Of a stretch of DNA of 64,000 nucleotides, positions 17,581 to 26,648 are shown piece after piece. The stretch lies in contig NZ_JACZFS010000051.1 in assembly GCF_014904795.1 (NCBI RefSeq), positions 1 to 64,000 on the forward strand. Reading direction: 5' to 3'. How positions within the stretch are numbered: the stretch's first letter is position 1; the number at the start of each line of letters is the position of its first letter. Below the pieces are notes generated by a model. It saw only the letters and a list, made by a program, of their open reading frames with translations, was not told where the DNA came from and made no database searches. This DNA is from Nisaea nitritireducens. Lineage in GTDB: Bacteria > Pseudomonadota > Alphaproteobacteria > Thalassobaculales > Thalassobaculaceae. The position numbers were made by a program, and so were the translations under genes.

Positions 17581-19183
17581 GCAGCACGAATTTCTGGATC
17601 TTGCCGGTCGACGTCTTCGGCAACTCGCCGAACACGACCGTCTTAGGCGCCTTGAAATGCGCCATGTTCTCCCGGCAGAAGGCGATCAGATCGGCTTCCG
17701 CGACCGTCGCCCCCTTCTTCAGAGTCACAAAGGCGCAGGGTGTCTCGCCCCATTTCTCGTCCGGCCGCGCCACCACGGCCGCGTCCAGCACGGCCGGATG
17801 CCTGTACAGCACGCCTTCAATCTCGATGGTCGAAATGTTTTCGCCGCCGGAGATGATGATGTCCTTCGAGCGGTCCTTCAGCTCGACATAGCCGTCCTCG
17901 TGCCAGACCCCGAGATCGCCGGTATGGAACCAGCCGCCCCGGAAGGCGTCATCGGTGGCTTTCGGGTTTTTCAGATAGCCCTTCATGACGATATTGCCGC
18001 GCATGAAGACCTCGCCCATGGTCTCACCGTCCTGCGGTACCGGCTCCAGCGTCTCCGCCCCGGCAACCATCAGGCCTTCCTGCACCGGATAGCGCACGCC
18101 CTGCCGTGATTTGAGGCGCGCCTGCTCCTCGATCGGCAGGCCGTTCCATTCCTCGTGCCATTCGCAGACCACCGCCGGGCCATAGACCTCTGTCAGGCCG
18201 TAGACATGGGTGATCTTCACGCCCTTCGCTTCCATGCCCTCGATCACGGAAGCAGGCGGGGCGGAGGCGGCGGTCATCATCTGCACCTGATGATCCCATT
18301 CCCGGCTGTCTTCCTCCGGTGCGTTCAGCAGCATCGACATGATGACCGGCGCACCGCAGAGATGGGTCACGCCATGATCGGCGATGGCATCGTTGATATC
18401 CTTGGCGACGGTCCGGCGCAGACAGACATGGGTGCCGCCCAGCATGGTGATGGTCCAGGGGAAGCACCAGCCGTTGCAGTGGAACATCGGCAGGGTCCAG
18501 AGATAGATCGGGTGGTGCGCCATGCCCCAGACCATCGCATTGCCCAAAGCGTTCAGATAGGCGCCGCGATGGTGATAGACCACGCCCTTCGGATTGCCCG
18601 TCGTGCCGGACGTGTAGTTCAGCGCGATGGCATCCCACTCATCACCCGGCGGTACTGCCGCGAAATCCGGATCGCCCGTCGCCAGGAACGCCTCGTACTC
18701 CATCTCGCCCAGACGCTCGCCGGAAGTTGCCGCCGGGTCCTCGACATCAATAACGAGGATGTCCCGCTTCACCTCTTTCAGCGCCTCGCGGATCACCGGC
18801 GCGAATTCGGTATCGGTCAACAGCACGCTGGCCTCACCATGATTGAGGATGAAAGCGATGGTCGGCGCGTCGAGCCGGACATTCATGGCGTTCAGCACGC
18901 CGCCGGTCATCGGCACCGCGAGGCTTGCCTCGAAAGCGGCGGTGATATTCGGCGCCATCACGGCGACCGTCCTGCCCTTGCCGATGCCGCGTTTCGCCAG
19001 CGCGGAAGCCAGGCGATGGCAGCGCTCCCGCGTTTCGGCCCAGGTGAAGCGGCGGTCCCCGTCGATCACAGACGCACGGGTCGGGAAAACAGCGGCGGTC
19101 CTGGCCAGAAACGAAATCGGCGTCATCGGCACATAATTTGCCGCATTCCGGTCCAGATTTTCCTCGAACGGATTCCCGCTCAT
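17558..19183 (-). CDS. AMP-dependent acyl-CoA ligase (DmdB/medium-chain type)
   Basis: A 541-residue adenylate-forming enzyme that activates a carboxylic acid to its CoA thioester. The P-loop-like motif NYTSGTTGNPKGVVYHHRG, the core FHTGDLGVWHEDGYVELKDR and the C-terminal catalytic Lys context KTSTGKIQKFVLR are present. The start at 19183 has AGGAGGAAC just upstream; longer in-frame starts lack one. The N-terminal region (NYVPMTPISFLARTAAVFP) resembles the group containing 3-methylmercaptopropionyl-CoA ligase (DmdB), but the substrate cannot be assigned without tests. It is divergent from a PhyH-cupin-M20 operon. Confidence 0.9.
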   Translation of the reverse strand: MSGNPFEENLDRNAANYVPMTPISFLARTAAVFPTRASVIDGDRRFTWAETRERCHRLASALAKRGIGKGRTVAVMAPNITAAFEASLAVPMTGGVLNAMNVRLDAPTIAFILNHGEASVLLTDTEFAPVIREALKEVKRDILVIDVEDPAATSGERLGEMEYEAFLATGDPDFAAVPPGDEWDAIALNYTSGTTGNPKGVVYHHRGAYLNALGNAMVWGMAHHPIYLWTLPMFHCNGWCFPWTITMLGGTHVCLRRTVAKDINDAIADHGVTHLCGAPVIMSMLLNAPEEDSREWDHQVQMMTAASAPPASVIEGMEAKGVKITHVYGLTEVYGPAVVCEWHEEWNGLPIEEQARLKSRQGVRYPVQEGLMVAGAETLEPVPQDGETMGEVFMRGNIVMKGYLKNPKATDDAFRGGWFHTGDLGVWHEDGYVELKDRSKDIIISGGENISTIEIEGVLYRHPAVLDAAVVARPDEKWGETPCAFVTLKKGATVAEADLIAFCRENMAHFKAPKTVVFGELPKTSTGKIQKFVLRDQAKAL

Positions 19184-19340
19184 TCCACTGTTCCTCCTGA
19201 GATTTGACCGGTCCGGCCCTTTGACTTTGCCGAAGGCTAACGTCCGAAGGACCGGGCTGCAATGCGCGCGGCATTTTAGGTCATTGCGGAGCCGGGTTCG
19301 GCGCGGCATGCTTCGGGTTCCTGCCTTCCGGAGCTATCCC

Positions 19341-20138
19341 ATGCTGCATCCACTTCTCACCCAGAGTCTGGTCGACGCCTATTGGCGCGACGGCGCCGTC
19401 CTGATCAAGGGCCTGTTCAAGGGCTATGTCGACCGGATCGCCGCTGGCATCGAGCGCAATCTGGCCGAGCCGGGGCCGTTCGCCGGGGATAACCTGAAGC
19501 CCGGAGAGGGCGGCCGCTTCTTCGAGGATTACTGCAACTGGGAGCGCATCCCGGAATTCGCCGATGTCGTCCGGAATTCACCGGCCGCTGAAGTTGCAGC
19601 AGGTCTGATGGGCTCGAAGAGAACGCAGATGTTTCACGAGCATGTGCTGGTGAAGGAGCCGGGCACGTCCAAGCCGACGCCCTGGCACCAGGACAGCCCG
19701 TATTACTTCGTCGACGGCATGCAGAATGTCAGCTTCTGGGCGCCGGTCGATCCGGTGACCGATGCCTCGCTGCGCTGTGTCGCCGGATCGCACCGCTGGG
19801 AAAAGGAAGTTCTGCCGACGCGCTGGCTCTCCGACACCAATTTCTATCCGGGCGATGAAGATTACATGCCGATCCCCGATCCCGACGCCGAAGGCATGCC
19901 TATCGTCGAATGGCCGCTGGAGCCGGGCGATGCCGTCGCCTTCCATTTCCGCAATCTGCACGGCACCCGCGGCAACGAGACCGGCAACCGGCGGCGGGCC
20001 TTCTCGCTGCGCCTTGTCGGTGATGATGCCCGCTATGTGGAGCGCCCCGGCCCGACCTCCCCGCCTTTTCCGGGCCACGACATGAAACCGGGGCAGGTGC
20101 TTCGGGAAGACTGGTTTCCGTTTCTTTACTCCGCCTGA
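19341..20138 (+). CDS. Phytanoyl-CoA dioxygenase (PhyH) family oxygenase
   Basis: A 265-residue Fe(II)/2-oxoglutarate-dependent oxygenase. The metal-binding HxD lies in TPWHQDSPYYFVDG and the distal His and 2-oxoglutarate Arg in AFHFRNLHGTRGNETGNRRR. I set the start at MLHPLLTQSLVDAYWRDG (19341), which matches the usual PhyH opening; upstream in-frame starts add an Arg-rich tail without a ribosome site. It opens a three-gene operon with a cupin and an amidohydrolase. The substrate is unknown; PhyH proteins hydroxylate many small molecules besides phytanoyl-CoA. Confidence 0.9.
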   Translation: MLHPLLTQSLVDAYWRDGAVLIKGLFKGYVDRIAAGIERNLAEPGPFAGDNLKPGEGGRFFEDYCNWERIPEFADVVRNSPAAEVAAGLMGSKRTQMFHEHVLVKEPGTSKPTPWHQDSPYYFVDGMQNVSFWAPVDPVTDASLRCVAGSHRWEKEVLPTRWLSDTNFYPGDEDYMPIPDPDAEGMPIVEWPLEPGDAVAFHFRNLHGTRGNETGNRRRAFSLRLVGDDARYVERPGPTSPPFPGHDMKPGQVLREDWFPFLYSA

Positions 20139-20155
20139 TCCGGAAGGAAATCGCC

Positions 20156-20446
20156 ATGACCGGGGCCCGCCCTCAAGCCGTTCCCACCATCCTGCTGGAC
20201 GACGATGTCGTCCGCATCACCCGGTGGGATTTCCAGCCCGACGCCGAAACAGGCCATCATGTCCACGGCATGGGCTATGTCGTCGTGCCGATGACCGACT
20301 GCCAGTTCCTGCTGGAAGAGCCGACAGGCCCGCGCCGCGTCGACATGGCTGCCGGTGCCGCCTACCGGCGCGATGCCGGGGTCGAACACAACGTGGTCAA
20401 TGGCGGCGACGCGCCGATGGCCTTCATCGAGATCGAATACAAGTAA
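20156..20446 (+). CDS. Small cupin-domain protein
   Basis: A 96-residue single-domain cupin. It has the first metal-site half GHHVHGMGYVVVPMTD and a second half around GVEHNVVNGGDAPMAFIEIEY. It starts 17 bases after the PhyH gene and ends 19 bases before the amidohydrolase, so all three are likely on one message. Such small cupins may be dioxygenases, isomerases or ligand sensors; nothing here decides between these. Confidence 0.85.
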   Translation: MTGARPQAVPTILLDDDVVRITRWDFQPDAETGHHVHGMGYVVVPMTDCQFLLEEPTGPRRVDMAAGAAYRRDAGVEHNVVNGGDAPMAFIEIEYK

Positions 20447-20465
20447 ACAGGACCGACCGGATACC

Positions 20466-21653
20466 ATGCGCAATTTCGACCATTTCCTGACGCCGGAAGA
20501 AGAAGAAACCCTCGTCGCCTTCCGGCACGATCTGCACCGCCACCCGGAGCTGTCCGGCGAGGAGGAATGGACCGCACGTCAGGTTGCGGATTTCATCGGC
20601 GCCCGTTCGCCCGACAAGGTGCTGACAGGGCTTGGCGGGCATGGGGTCGCGGCGATCTATGAAGGCGCGGAGCCGGGACCGACATTGCTTGTGCGGTCAG
20701 AACTCGATGCCCTGCCGATCCAGGAACTCTCCGGCCTCGACTACAGCTCGGAGATCGAGGGCAAGGCCCATCTTTGCGGCCATGACGGCCACACGACCAC
20801 GCTGGCGGCGCTGTCCTATGGTCTGGAGCGGGAACGACCGGCGCGGGGCCGTGTCGTGCTGATGTTCCAGCCGGCGGAGGAAACCGGCGCGGGCTCAGCC
20901 GCCGTGATCACCGATCCGCGCTATGACGAGATCCGGCCGGACATGTCGATTTCCCTGCACAACATGCCGGGCATTCCCATCGGCCATGCGACGCTGGCAC
21001 CGGGGATCGTCACCTGCGCCTCGCGCGGTATGGAAGTCCGGCTGACCGGCAAGACAGCTCATGCCTCCCAGCCGGAAACCGGCACCTCGCCGATGGCTGC
21101 GCTCTCTACCCTGATGCCGGCCCTGTCCGCGCTCGGCGGCGGCGATATCAAGGGTGCGCATTTCTCCATGGTGACGGTCACCCACGCGTCCATGGGCGAG
21201 CCCGCCTATGGCGTTGCCCCCGGTGCGGGACGGCTGATGGCAACGCTGCGGACAAAGTCGGACGGGGAAATGGCCGCTCTGGTGGCCGAGGCGGAAGCGA
21301 TGGTCGCCGACGCCGCGAAAGCCGCCGGGCTGACATTCACGATTTCCTATGACGACGTGTTCGACCACACGGAGAACCATCCCGAAGCCGTGCAACTGCT
21401 CGAACAAGCTCTTGACGGACGCGGCGTCACCCATGATCCGGGCGACCTGCCGTTCCGGGGCTCGGAGGATTTCGGCCGCTTCGGGCAAGGCTCGAAGGGC
21501 GCGATGTTCTTCCTCGGCGCCGGTGAGAACCGCCCGCATGTGCACAATCCGGATTACGTGTTTCCGGACGAACTGATCTCCATCGGCTCGGGCGTCTTCA
21601 TGCGGGCAATCCGGAACTATCTGGGAAGCGCGGCGACCGGCGACCGTGTGTAA
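20466..21653 (+). CDS. M20-family amidohydrolase (N-acyl amino acid/hippurate hydrolase type)
   Basis: A 395-residue zinc hydrolase. Family motifs include HRHPELSGEEEWTA, SELDALPIQE, HLCGHDGHTTTLAALS, FQPAEETGAGSA and the C-terminal FRGSEDFGRFGQGSKG. It should release a free amino acid or amine from an N-acyl conjugate. As the last gene of the PhyH-cupin operon it may act on the oxygenase product. The start at 20466 follows the cupin gene directly. Confidence 0.92.
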   Translation: MRNFDHFLTPEEEETLVAFRHDLHRHPELSGEEEWTARQVADFIGARSPDKVLTGLGGHGVAAIYEGAEPGPTLLVRSELDALPIQELSGLDYSSEIEGKAHLCGHDGHTTTLAALSYGLERERPARGRVVLMFQPAEETGAGSAAVITDPRYDEIRPDMSISLHNMPGIPIGHATLAPGIVTCASRGMEVRLTGKTAHASQPETGTSPMAALSTLMPALSALGGGDIKGAHFSMVTVTHASMGEPAYGVAPGAGRLMATLRTKSDGEMAALVAEAEAMVADAAKAAGLTFTISYDDVFDHTENHPEAVQLLEQALDGRGVTHDPGDLPFRGSEDFGRFGQGSKGAMFFLGAGENRPHVHNPDYVFPDELISIGSGVFMRAIRNYLGSAATGDRV

Positions 21654-21671
21654 ACTGGCTTCGAACGCCAA

Positions 21672-21697
21672 CCTCAGACTCGACACCGAGTCTGAGG
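21672..21697 (+). terminator. Hairpin after the M20 gene
   Basis: Perfect 11-base arms CCTCAGACTCG (21672-21682) and CGAGTCTGAGG (21687-21697) enclose an ACAC loop, 18 bases after the M20 stop codon. No T-run follows, so it may terminate with Rho or protect the 3' end. Confidence 0.5.
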
Positions 21698-21699
21698 CA

Positions 21700-22014
21700 A
21701 TGAAATCCACAATACTCCTTCCCGCGCCGATAAATTTTTCGGCGAGATCAATAATTTTCAACAAAAATCAGCAAATATTATTAACATTCTCTCTATATAG
21801 TTAATTTTTATTATATCATCACGTCACCTAAGATTATTTTTGTAAAAATTTATTATACTTCATATTTTTATATTCAATATCAGACACAAATTACTAACTT
21901 CACATTTTTCTATACTTTTCTTTGACCAATTAACCATATTTACAGTATAGGAACGGGCACCTCAAAAACCAGCAAAATCGAATCGTTTTACAGATAAATA
22001 CGGGAGTTTTTACC
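21700..22014. other. Strongly AT-rich leader region in front of the RTX gene
   Basis: This 361-base gap (21654-22014) is the longest gene-free stretch in the window. From about 21730 to 21950 it is mostly A/T, with runs such as TTAATTTTTATTATATCATC, in sharp contrast to its GC-rich neighbours. It holds a candidate promoter (21922-21951) and the ribosome site CGGGAG at 22001-22006. No RNA gene or small coding sequence is apparent. Such composition is typical of silenced or horizontally acquired surface-protein promoters. Confidence 0.7.
21922..21951 (+). promoter_or_regulatory. Candidate promoter of the RTX gene
   Basis: TTGACC at 21922-21927 and TATAGG at 21946-21951 are separated by 18 bases, within AT-rich DNA about 65 bases before the GTG start. 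Confidence 0.5.
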
Positions 22015-25000
22015 GTGCATTCCGAAGCAAAAAACATTCTGTTCGTCGATGAAAGCGTCGAGCAATCAGAGATCCTGACAGGATCAATTGCACGGAATAC
22101 AAGAACTTATCGCCTTACTGGCTCAATAGACTCTCTGTCCTTTATCGCCCGGATCCTGGAGGGGCAGCCCTCAATCGATCAAGTAGCGATCCTCACCCAT
22201 GGAAGCCCCGGCGCGCTTCGTCTCGCTGGGAAAGTGTTCGATTATGCCGCGTTACGGCGTTCAGCCGACGTCCTGAAGCGCATCGGGGCGACATTGAGCA
22301 CGGAAACAGAGGTTTCGCTTATTGCATGCGGGACCGGCGCCGGATCCAACGGCAGACGCTTCGTCGCGGCGCTCGAAGCCGCGCTCGGAGTGCCCGTGAA
22401 TGCGGCGGATACAGATCTCGGTGGCTCTGCCGGGTGGGACGCGATGCCGGCAGCGGCAACCCAGTTCCCTCCTGCAGCTCTGTCCGCCTACCCGCATCGC
22501 CTCGCGCTGGTTTCCGGCACGCCATCGTCCGGCGACGATACTCTTGTGGGTGACAACACCGGGGAAACCATCGACGGGCTCGCCGGCAACGACGAGATCT
22601 CAGGCGAGGGCGGTAACGACACTATCAGTGGCGGTGCAGGAAATGACTTCATCGACGCCGGCGCGGGAGGCGACCAAGTTGCGGGACACGCCGGCAACGA
22701 TACGATCTCGGGCGCTGACGGCGACGATGACATTGGTGGCCAGGAAGGCAACGACAGTATCGCCGGTGGCGACGGTGATGACTCCGTCTATGGCAACCAG
22801 GACGACGACGTGGTCCTCGGCGACGCTGGCAATGACAGGGTGGATGGGGGTGGCGGAAACGACACTCTGTACGGCGGAGCCGACGATGACTCGCTTTTTG
22901 GCGGCGGCGGCAACGACAAGATGTCCGGCGGCGCCGGCGCAGACTCTATCGACGGGGGCAGCGGCAACGATACCATCGAGATAACTGCCGCCGAATACAA
23001 TGCGGCAACGGACACCATTTCCGGCGGAGACGGAACGGACGTCTTACACCTAACGGGCGGCGGCGATTTTGACCTCACATCGGCAAACTTACACTCGATA
23101 GAACAAGTCAGTGGCTCGGGAAGCGACGATAAAATTACCGGCACGGCTGGAGCGGACAAAATTGACGGCGGAGGCGGCGCAGACACTCTCCTCGGCGGTG
23201 CTGGAACGGACACCCTTTCGGGCGGTGCTGGAAACGACCAGCTGCTCGGCGGAGCCGATGATGACTCGCTTTTTGGCGACGGCGGCAACGACAAGATGTC
23301 CGGCGGCGCCGGCGCAGACTCTATCGACGGAGGCAGCGGCAACGATACCATCGAGATAACTGCCGCCGAATACAATGCGGCAACGGACACCATTTCCGGC
23401 GGAGACGGAACGGACGTCTTACACCTAACGGGCGGCGGCAATTTCGATCTTACATCGGCAAACTTACATTCGATAGAATTTGTCAGTGGCTCGGGAAGCG
23501 CCGATACAATTACCGGCACGGCTGGAGCGGACAGTATTGTCGGCGGAGGCGGTTCGGACAGCCTTATCGGTGGGGATGGGGCCGATATCTTCATTAGCAA
23601 CGCGGCAGACCTCGGCGACGATACCATTTCAGGCGGAGACGGAACGGACGTCTTATACCTAACGGGCGGCGGCGGTTTTGACCTCACATCGACAAGCTTA
23701 AACTCGATAGAACAAGTCAGTAGCTCGGAAAGCGCCGATACAATTACCGGCACGACTGGTGCTGACAATATTGACGGCGGAGGCGGCGCAGACACTCTCC
23801 TCGGCGGTGCTGGAACGGATACCCTTTCGGGAGGTGCTGGAGCGGACATTCTCTCGGGCGGCGGCGGAGCAGACAGCCTTGTCGGCGGTGACGGCAACGA
23901 TACCATCGAGACAACTGCTGCCGAATACAACGCTGCTACGGATACTATTTCCGGCGGAGACGGAACGGACGTCTTACACCTAACGGGCGGAGGCAATTAC
24001 GACCTCACATCGGCAAACTTACATTCGATAGAACAAGTCAGTGGCTCGGGAAGCGCCGATACAATTACCGGCACGACTGGAGCAGACAATATTGACGGCG
24101 GAGGCGGCGCAGACACTCTCCTCGGCGGTGCCGGAACGGACACCCTTTCGGGCGGCGACGGAGCAGACAATATTGACGGCGGAGGCGGCGCAGACACTCT
24201 CCTCGGCGGTGCTGGAACGGACGCCCTTTCGGGCGGCGACGGAGCAGACATCCTTTCGGGCGGCGATGAAGCAGACAGTCTTATCGGCGGCGACGGCAAC
24301 GATACCTTCACAGGCAACGTGGACGACCATAATGGTGACACCATTTCCGGTCTTGCCGCCAACGATGTCATCGTTGTTACCGGCGACACATCACTTGCCG
24401 CGTCCCTGAACGGCACGACCCTCGGGTCGACGCTCGATCTCGGCAGCGGGACACTCAACTTTTCCGGCGCCGCAAGCAATCTGACCGTTAACGCCGTGAT
24501 CAACGGCTCGAACACGGACATCACCTTCACTCAGGCGGCCTCCTCAAGCGGCTCATCAGGCAGCAGTTCTTCCTCCGGCAGCGGCACCCTGACGGTCACT
24601 AACCAAACCACGGCGGACACCGCCGGCACCGCAACCGGCCGCACCCTGGTGAACAATACCGGCAGCACCGCCTCCGGGACTCTTGTATCGAACACAGGTA
24701 ACGGCAACGTCGTGACGGCGACCCTGCCGGCCAACGTCTCATTAACCAACTCCGGAACATCCACAGCTCAGGCCAACAGCACCGCGCGCACCTCCCTGAC
24801 GGCAGAAATCAAGTCAACCGAACCGGTCGTAAGCGCGCAGAGTTTCCTCGACGGCCACGGCCAGACCTTCCTTGGCAATTCGACCGGCCTTGAGCTCGAC
24901 GTCCGCTCGATCACTTTCACAAGCTCGGACACGACGGCGCAAACAGTCCAGATCACCGGCGACGCCGGCACCTCAAGCGGGTCCGAGGCCTTCGTTATCA

Positions 25001-25881
25001 ACACTTCCGGCCTGCCGAGCGGCTCGACCCTACAGCTCGACAATATCGAGTTCGCCGCCATCGTCGGACAGGCGACGGTGACCGGCGGCAGTGGCCAGAA
25101 CTATGTGGTCGGTGACGATGCTGCCCAATTCATCTCGCTCGGCGCCGAGGACGACACGTTGGCAGGCGGCGGCGGCAACGACACCGTTGGCTCAGGCGGG
25201 GGCGAGGATATCGTCTATGGCAACCAGGGTATCGACTATGTCTTCGGCGGCGACGGCATGGACACGCTCTATGGTGGCCAGGACGGAGATACCGTCTTCG
25301 GCGGCAACGGCAATGACGTCCTCTACGGCAACAAAGGCAACGACACATTGTCCGGTGGCGAGAACGAAGACCTCCTCTATGGCGGCCAGAACGAGGACAT
25401 CGTCTATGGCAACACCGGCAATGACGTCCTCTACGGCAACAAAGGCAACGACACATTGTCCGGTGGCGAGAACGAAGACCTCCTCTTTGGCGGCCAGAAC
25501 GAGGACATCGTCTACGGCAACACCGGCAATGACACCCTCTACGGCAACAAAGGCAACGACACCCTCTATGGTGGCCAGAACGAGGACATCGTCTACGGCA
25601 ACACCGGCGACGACTTCCTGGCGGGCAACAAGGGCGACGACACGCTCGTCGGCGGCGACGGGGCAGACACCTTCATCTTCGGGTTCGGTGGCGGCAACGA
25701 TCAGGTGACCGACTTCCAGGCAGGGATCGATACGCTCGCCCTGGAAACCGGGCTCGGAGTCAGCTCCGCGGCGGAGACCGGTGGCAATACCGCGGTAACC
25801 TTCTCCGACGGAGGCACCGTCACCGTGATCGGGGTCTCAAAGACAGACCTCGCCGCCGCCACAGGATGGGATCTGGGTTAG
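22015..25881 (+). CDS. Large RTX calcium-binding repeat protein with N-terminal DUF4347
   Basis: A 1288-residue acidic secreted protein. Residues about 7-160 form a DUF4347 domain (NILFVDESVEQSEILTGSI, VAILTHGSPGALRLAG, LIACGTGAGSNGRRFVAALE). Two blocks of GGxGxDxLx nonapeptide repeats follow (about 168-800 and 1030-1225), separated by a Ser-rich linker and a Thr/Ser/Asn-rich non-RTX domain (about 860-1030). The last 60 residues (FGGGNDQVTDFQAGIDTLAL...) look like a type I secretion tail. There is no signal peptide. Calcium should fold the repeats outside the cell; likely roles are adhesion, biofilm or surface coating. The GTG start has CGGGAG 8 bases upstream. No type I secretion genes are nearby. 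Its stop overlaps the convergent gene by 4 bases. Confidence 0.92.
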   Translation: MHSEAKNILFVDESVEQSEILTGSIARNTRTYRLTGSIDSLSFIARILEGQPSIDQVAILTHGSPGALRLAGKVFDYAALRRSADVLKRIGATLSTETEVSLIACGTGAGSNGRRFVAALEAALGVPVNAADTDLGGSAGWDAMPAAATQFPPAALSAYPHRLALVSGTPSSGDDTLVGDNTGETIDGLAGNDEISGEGGNDTISGGAGNDFIDAGAGGDQVAGHAGNDTISGADGDDDIGGQEGNDSIAGGDGDDSVYGNQDDDVVLGDAGNDRVDGGGGNDTLYGGADDDSLFGGGGNDKMSGGAGADSIDGGSGNDTIEITAAEYNAATDTISGGDGTDVLHLTGGGDFDLTSANLHSIEQVSGSGSDDKITGTAGADKIDGGGGADTLLGGAGTDTLSGGAGNDQLLGGADDDSLFGDGGNDKMSGGAGADSIDGGSGNDTIEITAAEYNAATDTISGGDGTDVLHLTGGGNFDLTSANLHSIEFVSGSGSADTITGTAGADSIVGGGGSDSLIGGDGADIFISNAADLGDDTISGGDGTDVLYLTGGGGFDLTSTSLNSIEQVSSSESADTITGTTGADNIDGGGGADTLLGGAGTDTLSGGAGADILSGGGGADSLVGGDGNDTIETTAAEYNAATDTISGGDGTDVLHLTGGGNYDLTSANLHSIEQVSGSGSADTITGTTGADNIDGGGGADTLLGGAGTDTLSGGDGADNIDGGGGADTLLGGAGTDALSGGDGADILSGGDEADSLIGGDGNDTFTGNVDDHNGDTISGLAANDVIVVTGDTSLAASLNGTTLGSTLDLGSGTLNFSGAASNLTVNAVINGSNTDITFTQAASSSGSSGSSSSSGSGTLTVTNQTTADTAGTATGRTLVNNTGSTASGTLVSNTGNGNVVTATLPANVSLTNSGTSTAQANSTARTSLTAEIKSTEPVVSAQSFLDGHGQTFLGNSTGLELDVRSITFTSSDTTAQTVQITGDAGTSSGSEAFVINTSGLPSGSTLQLDNIEFAAIVGQATVTGGSGQNYVVGDDAAQFISLGAEDDTLAGGGGNDTVGSGGGEDIVYGNQGIDYVFGGDGMDTLYGGQDGDTVFGGNGNDVLYGNKGNDTLSGGENEDLLYGGQNEDIVYGNTGNDVLYGNKGNDTLSGGENEDLLFGGQNEDIVYGNTGNDTLYGNKGNDTLYGGQNEDIVYGNTGDDFLAGNKGDDTLVGGDGADTFIFGFGGGNDQVTDFQAGIDTLALETGLGVSSAAETGGNTAVTFSDGGTVTVIGVSKTDLAAATGWDLG
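22877..24060 (+). repeat. Near-identical long DNA repeats inside the RTX gene (first block)
   Basis: A segment of about 250 bases starting near 22877 recurs nearly unchanged 375 bases later (from about 23252). Its second part, beginning AACGATACCATCGAGA at 22966 and 23341, returns a third time at 23896 and partly near 23620. Offsets are multiples of three, so gain or loss of a unit keeps the frame. Confidence 0.85.
25318..25533 (+). repeat. Tandem 108-base repeat in the second RTX block
   Basis: The unit at 25318-25425 is followed head-to-tail by a copy at 25426-25533 that differs at only about two positions. Each encodes 36 residues (four nonapeptides, with YGNKGNDTLSGGENEDLL). A shorter degenerate copy follows. 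Confidence 0.9.
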
Positions 25882-26648
25882 ATGTCCCTGTAAATTCCGG
25901 CGGCCTGCTCCGTCACCCAGGCCATCATGTCGCGCCATGGTCCCGGCCCGTAGCTGATCCGTGCGACCCCGAGTGCCGCCAGTTCCTGCGGCGCGGGTAC
26001 CTCCGGCATGATCAGGATGTTGAGCGGCAGTGCGATTTCCTCTGCGGCGCTCCTGATCAGCTCCGGACTCTTCAGCCCGGGCATGAAAATCCCGCTGGCG
26101 CCCGCCTCGGCGTAGGCCTTGGCGCGGGCAAGCGCCTCGTCGATCAGGCGAGGATGGTTTGCAACATCCCGGTCCTTCAGGAAGATGTCCGTGCGGGCGT
26201 TGATGAAGAACGGCAGGCCCGCATCCTCGGCGGCGGCCCGTGCGGCGCTGATCCGCTCCGCCTGTTTCGCCACCGGATAGAGCCCTTCCCCGCCGACCTT
26301 CTGATCCTCGAAATTCACCCCGACGGCACCAGCGGCGATCATCCGCGCGATGTTCCTGCCCACACCGCTCGGGCCCGCCGCGTAGGCGCCTTCGAAATCG
26401 ACGCTGAGCGGCAAATCGCTGGTTGCCGTGATCCGCTTCACGATCATTTCCAGCATGTCGAGCGGCAGCGCTTCGCCATCGCCGTAGCCTTGCGCACCCG
26501 CGACCGACCAGCTTCCCGTCGCCAGCGCCTTTGCCCCGGCATCGGCAACAGCCTTGGCGCTGCCGGCATCCCAGATGTTGAAGAGAATGACCGGATCGCC
26601 CTTACGATGCAGATCCGCGAATGACTGTGCCTTGTCCGCTTGCGACAT
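25878..26648 (-). CDS. Isocitrate lyase/PEP mutase superfamily protein
   Basis: A 256-residue TIM-barrel enzyme. Motifs include ILFNIWDAGSAKAVADAG near the N-terminus, LPLSVDFEGAYA (metal-binding Asp), GVNFEDQ and FFINARTDIFL. The KKCGH loop of true isocitrate lyase is absent, so it belongs to the PEP mutase/2-methylisocitrate lyase-like branch whose members cleave or rearrange C-C or P-C bonds; substrate unknown. The ATG at 26648 (with GGGGAG upstream) lies inside the 3' end of the ada gene, so the pair is probably translated from one message. Confidence 0.9.
   Translation of the reverse strand: MSQADKAQSFADLHRKGDPVILFNIWDAGSAKAVADAGAKALATGSWSVAGAQGYGDGEALPLDMLEMIVKRITATSDLPLSVDFEGAYAAGPSGVGRNIARMIAAGAVGVNFEDQKVGGEGLYPVAKQAERISAARAAAEDAGLPFFINARTDIFLKDRDVANHPRLIDEALARAKAYAEAGASGIFMPGLKSPELIRSAAEEIALPLNILIMPEVPAPQELAALGVARISYGPGPWRDMMAWVTEQAAGIYRDI

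Noticed and set aside
22788-23996. A leftward 402-codon frame rich in Pro and Ser inside the RTX gene
   Set aside because: It is the complement of the repetitive GGxGxD coding region and has no independent start signal.
22540-25640. Regularly spaced repeats that could suggest a CRISPR array
   Set aside because: The repeats are in-frame RTX nonapeptide codons without unique spacers of constant length.
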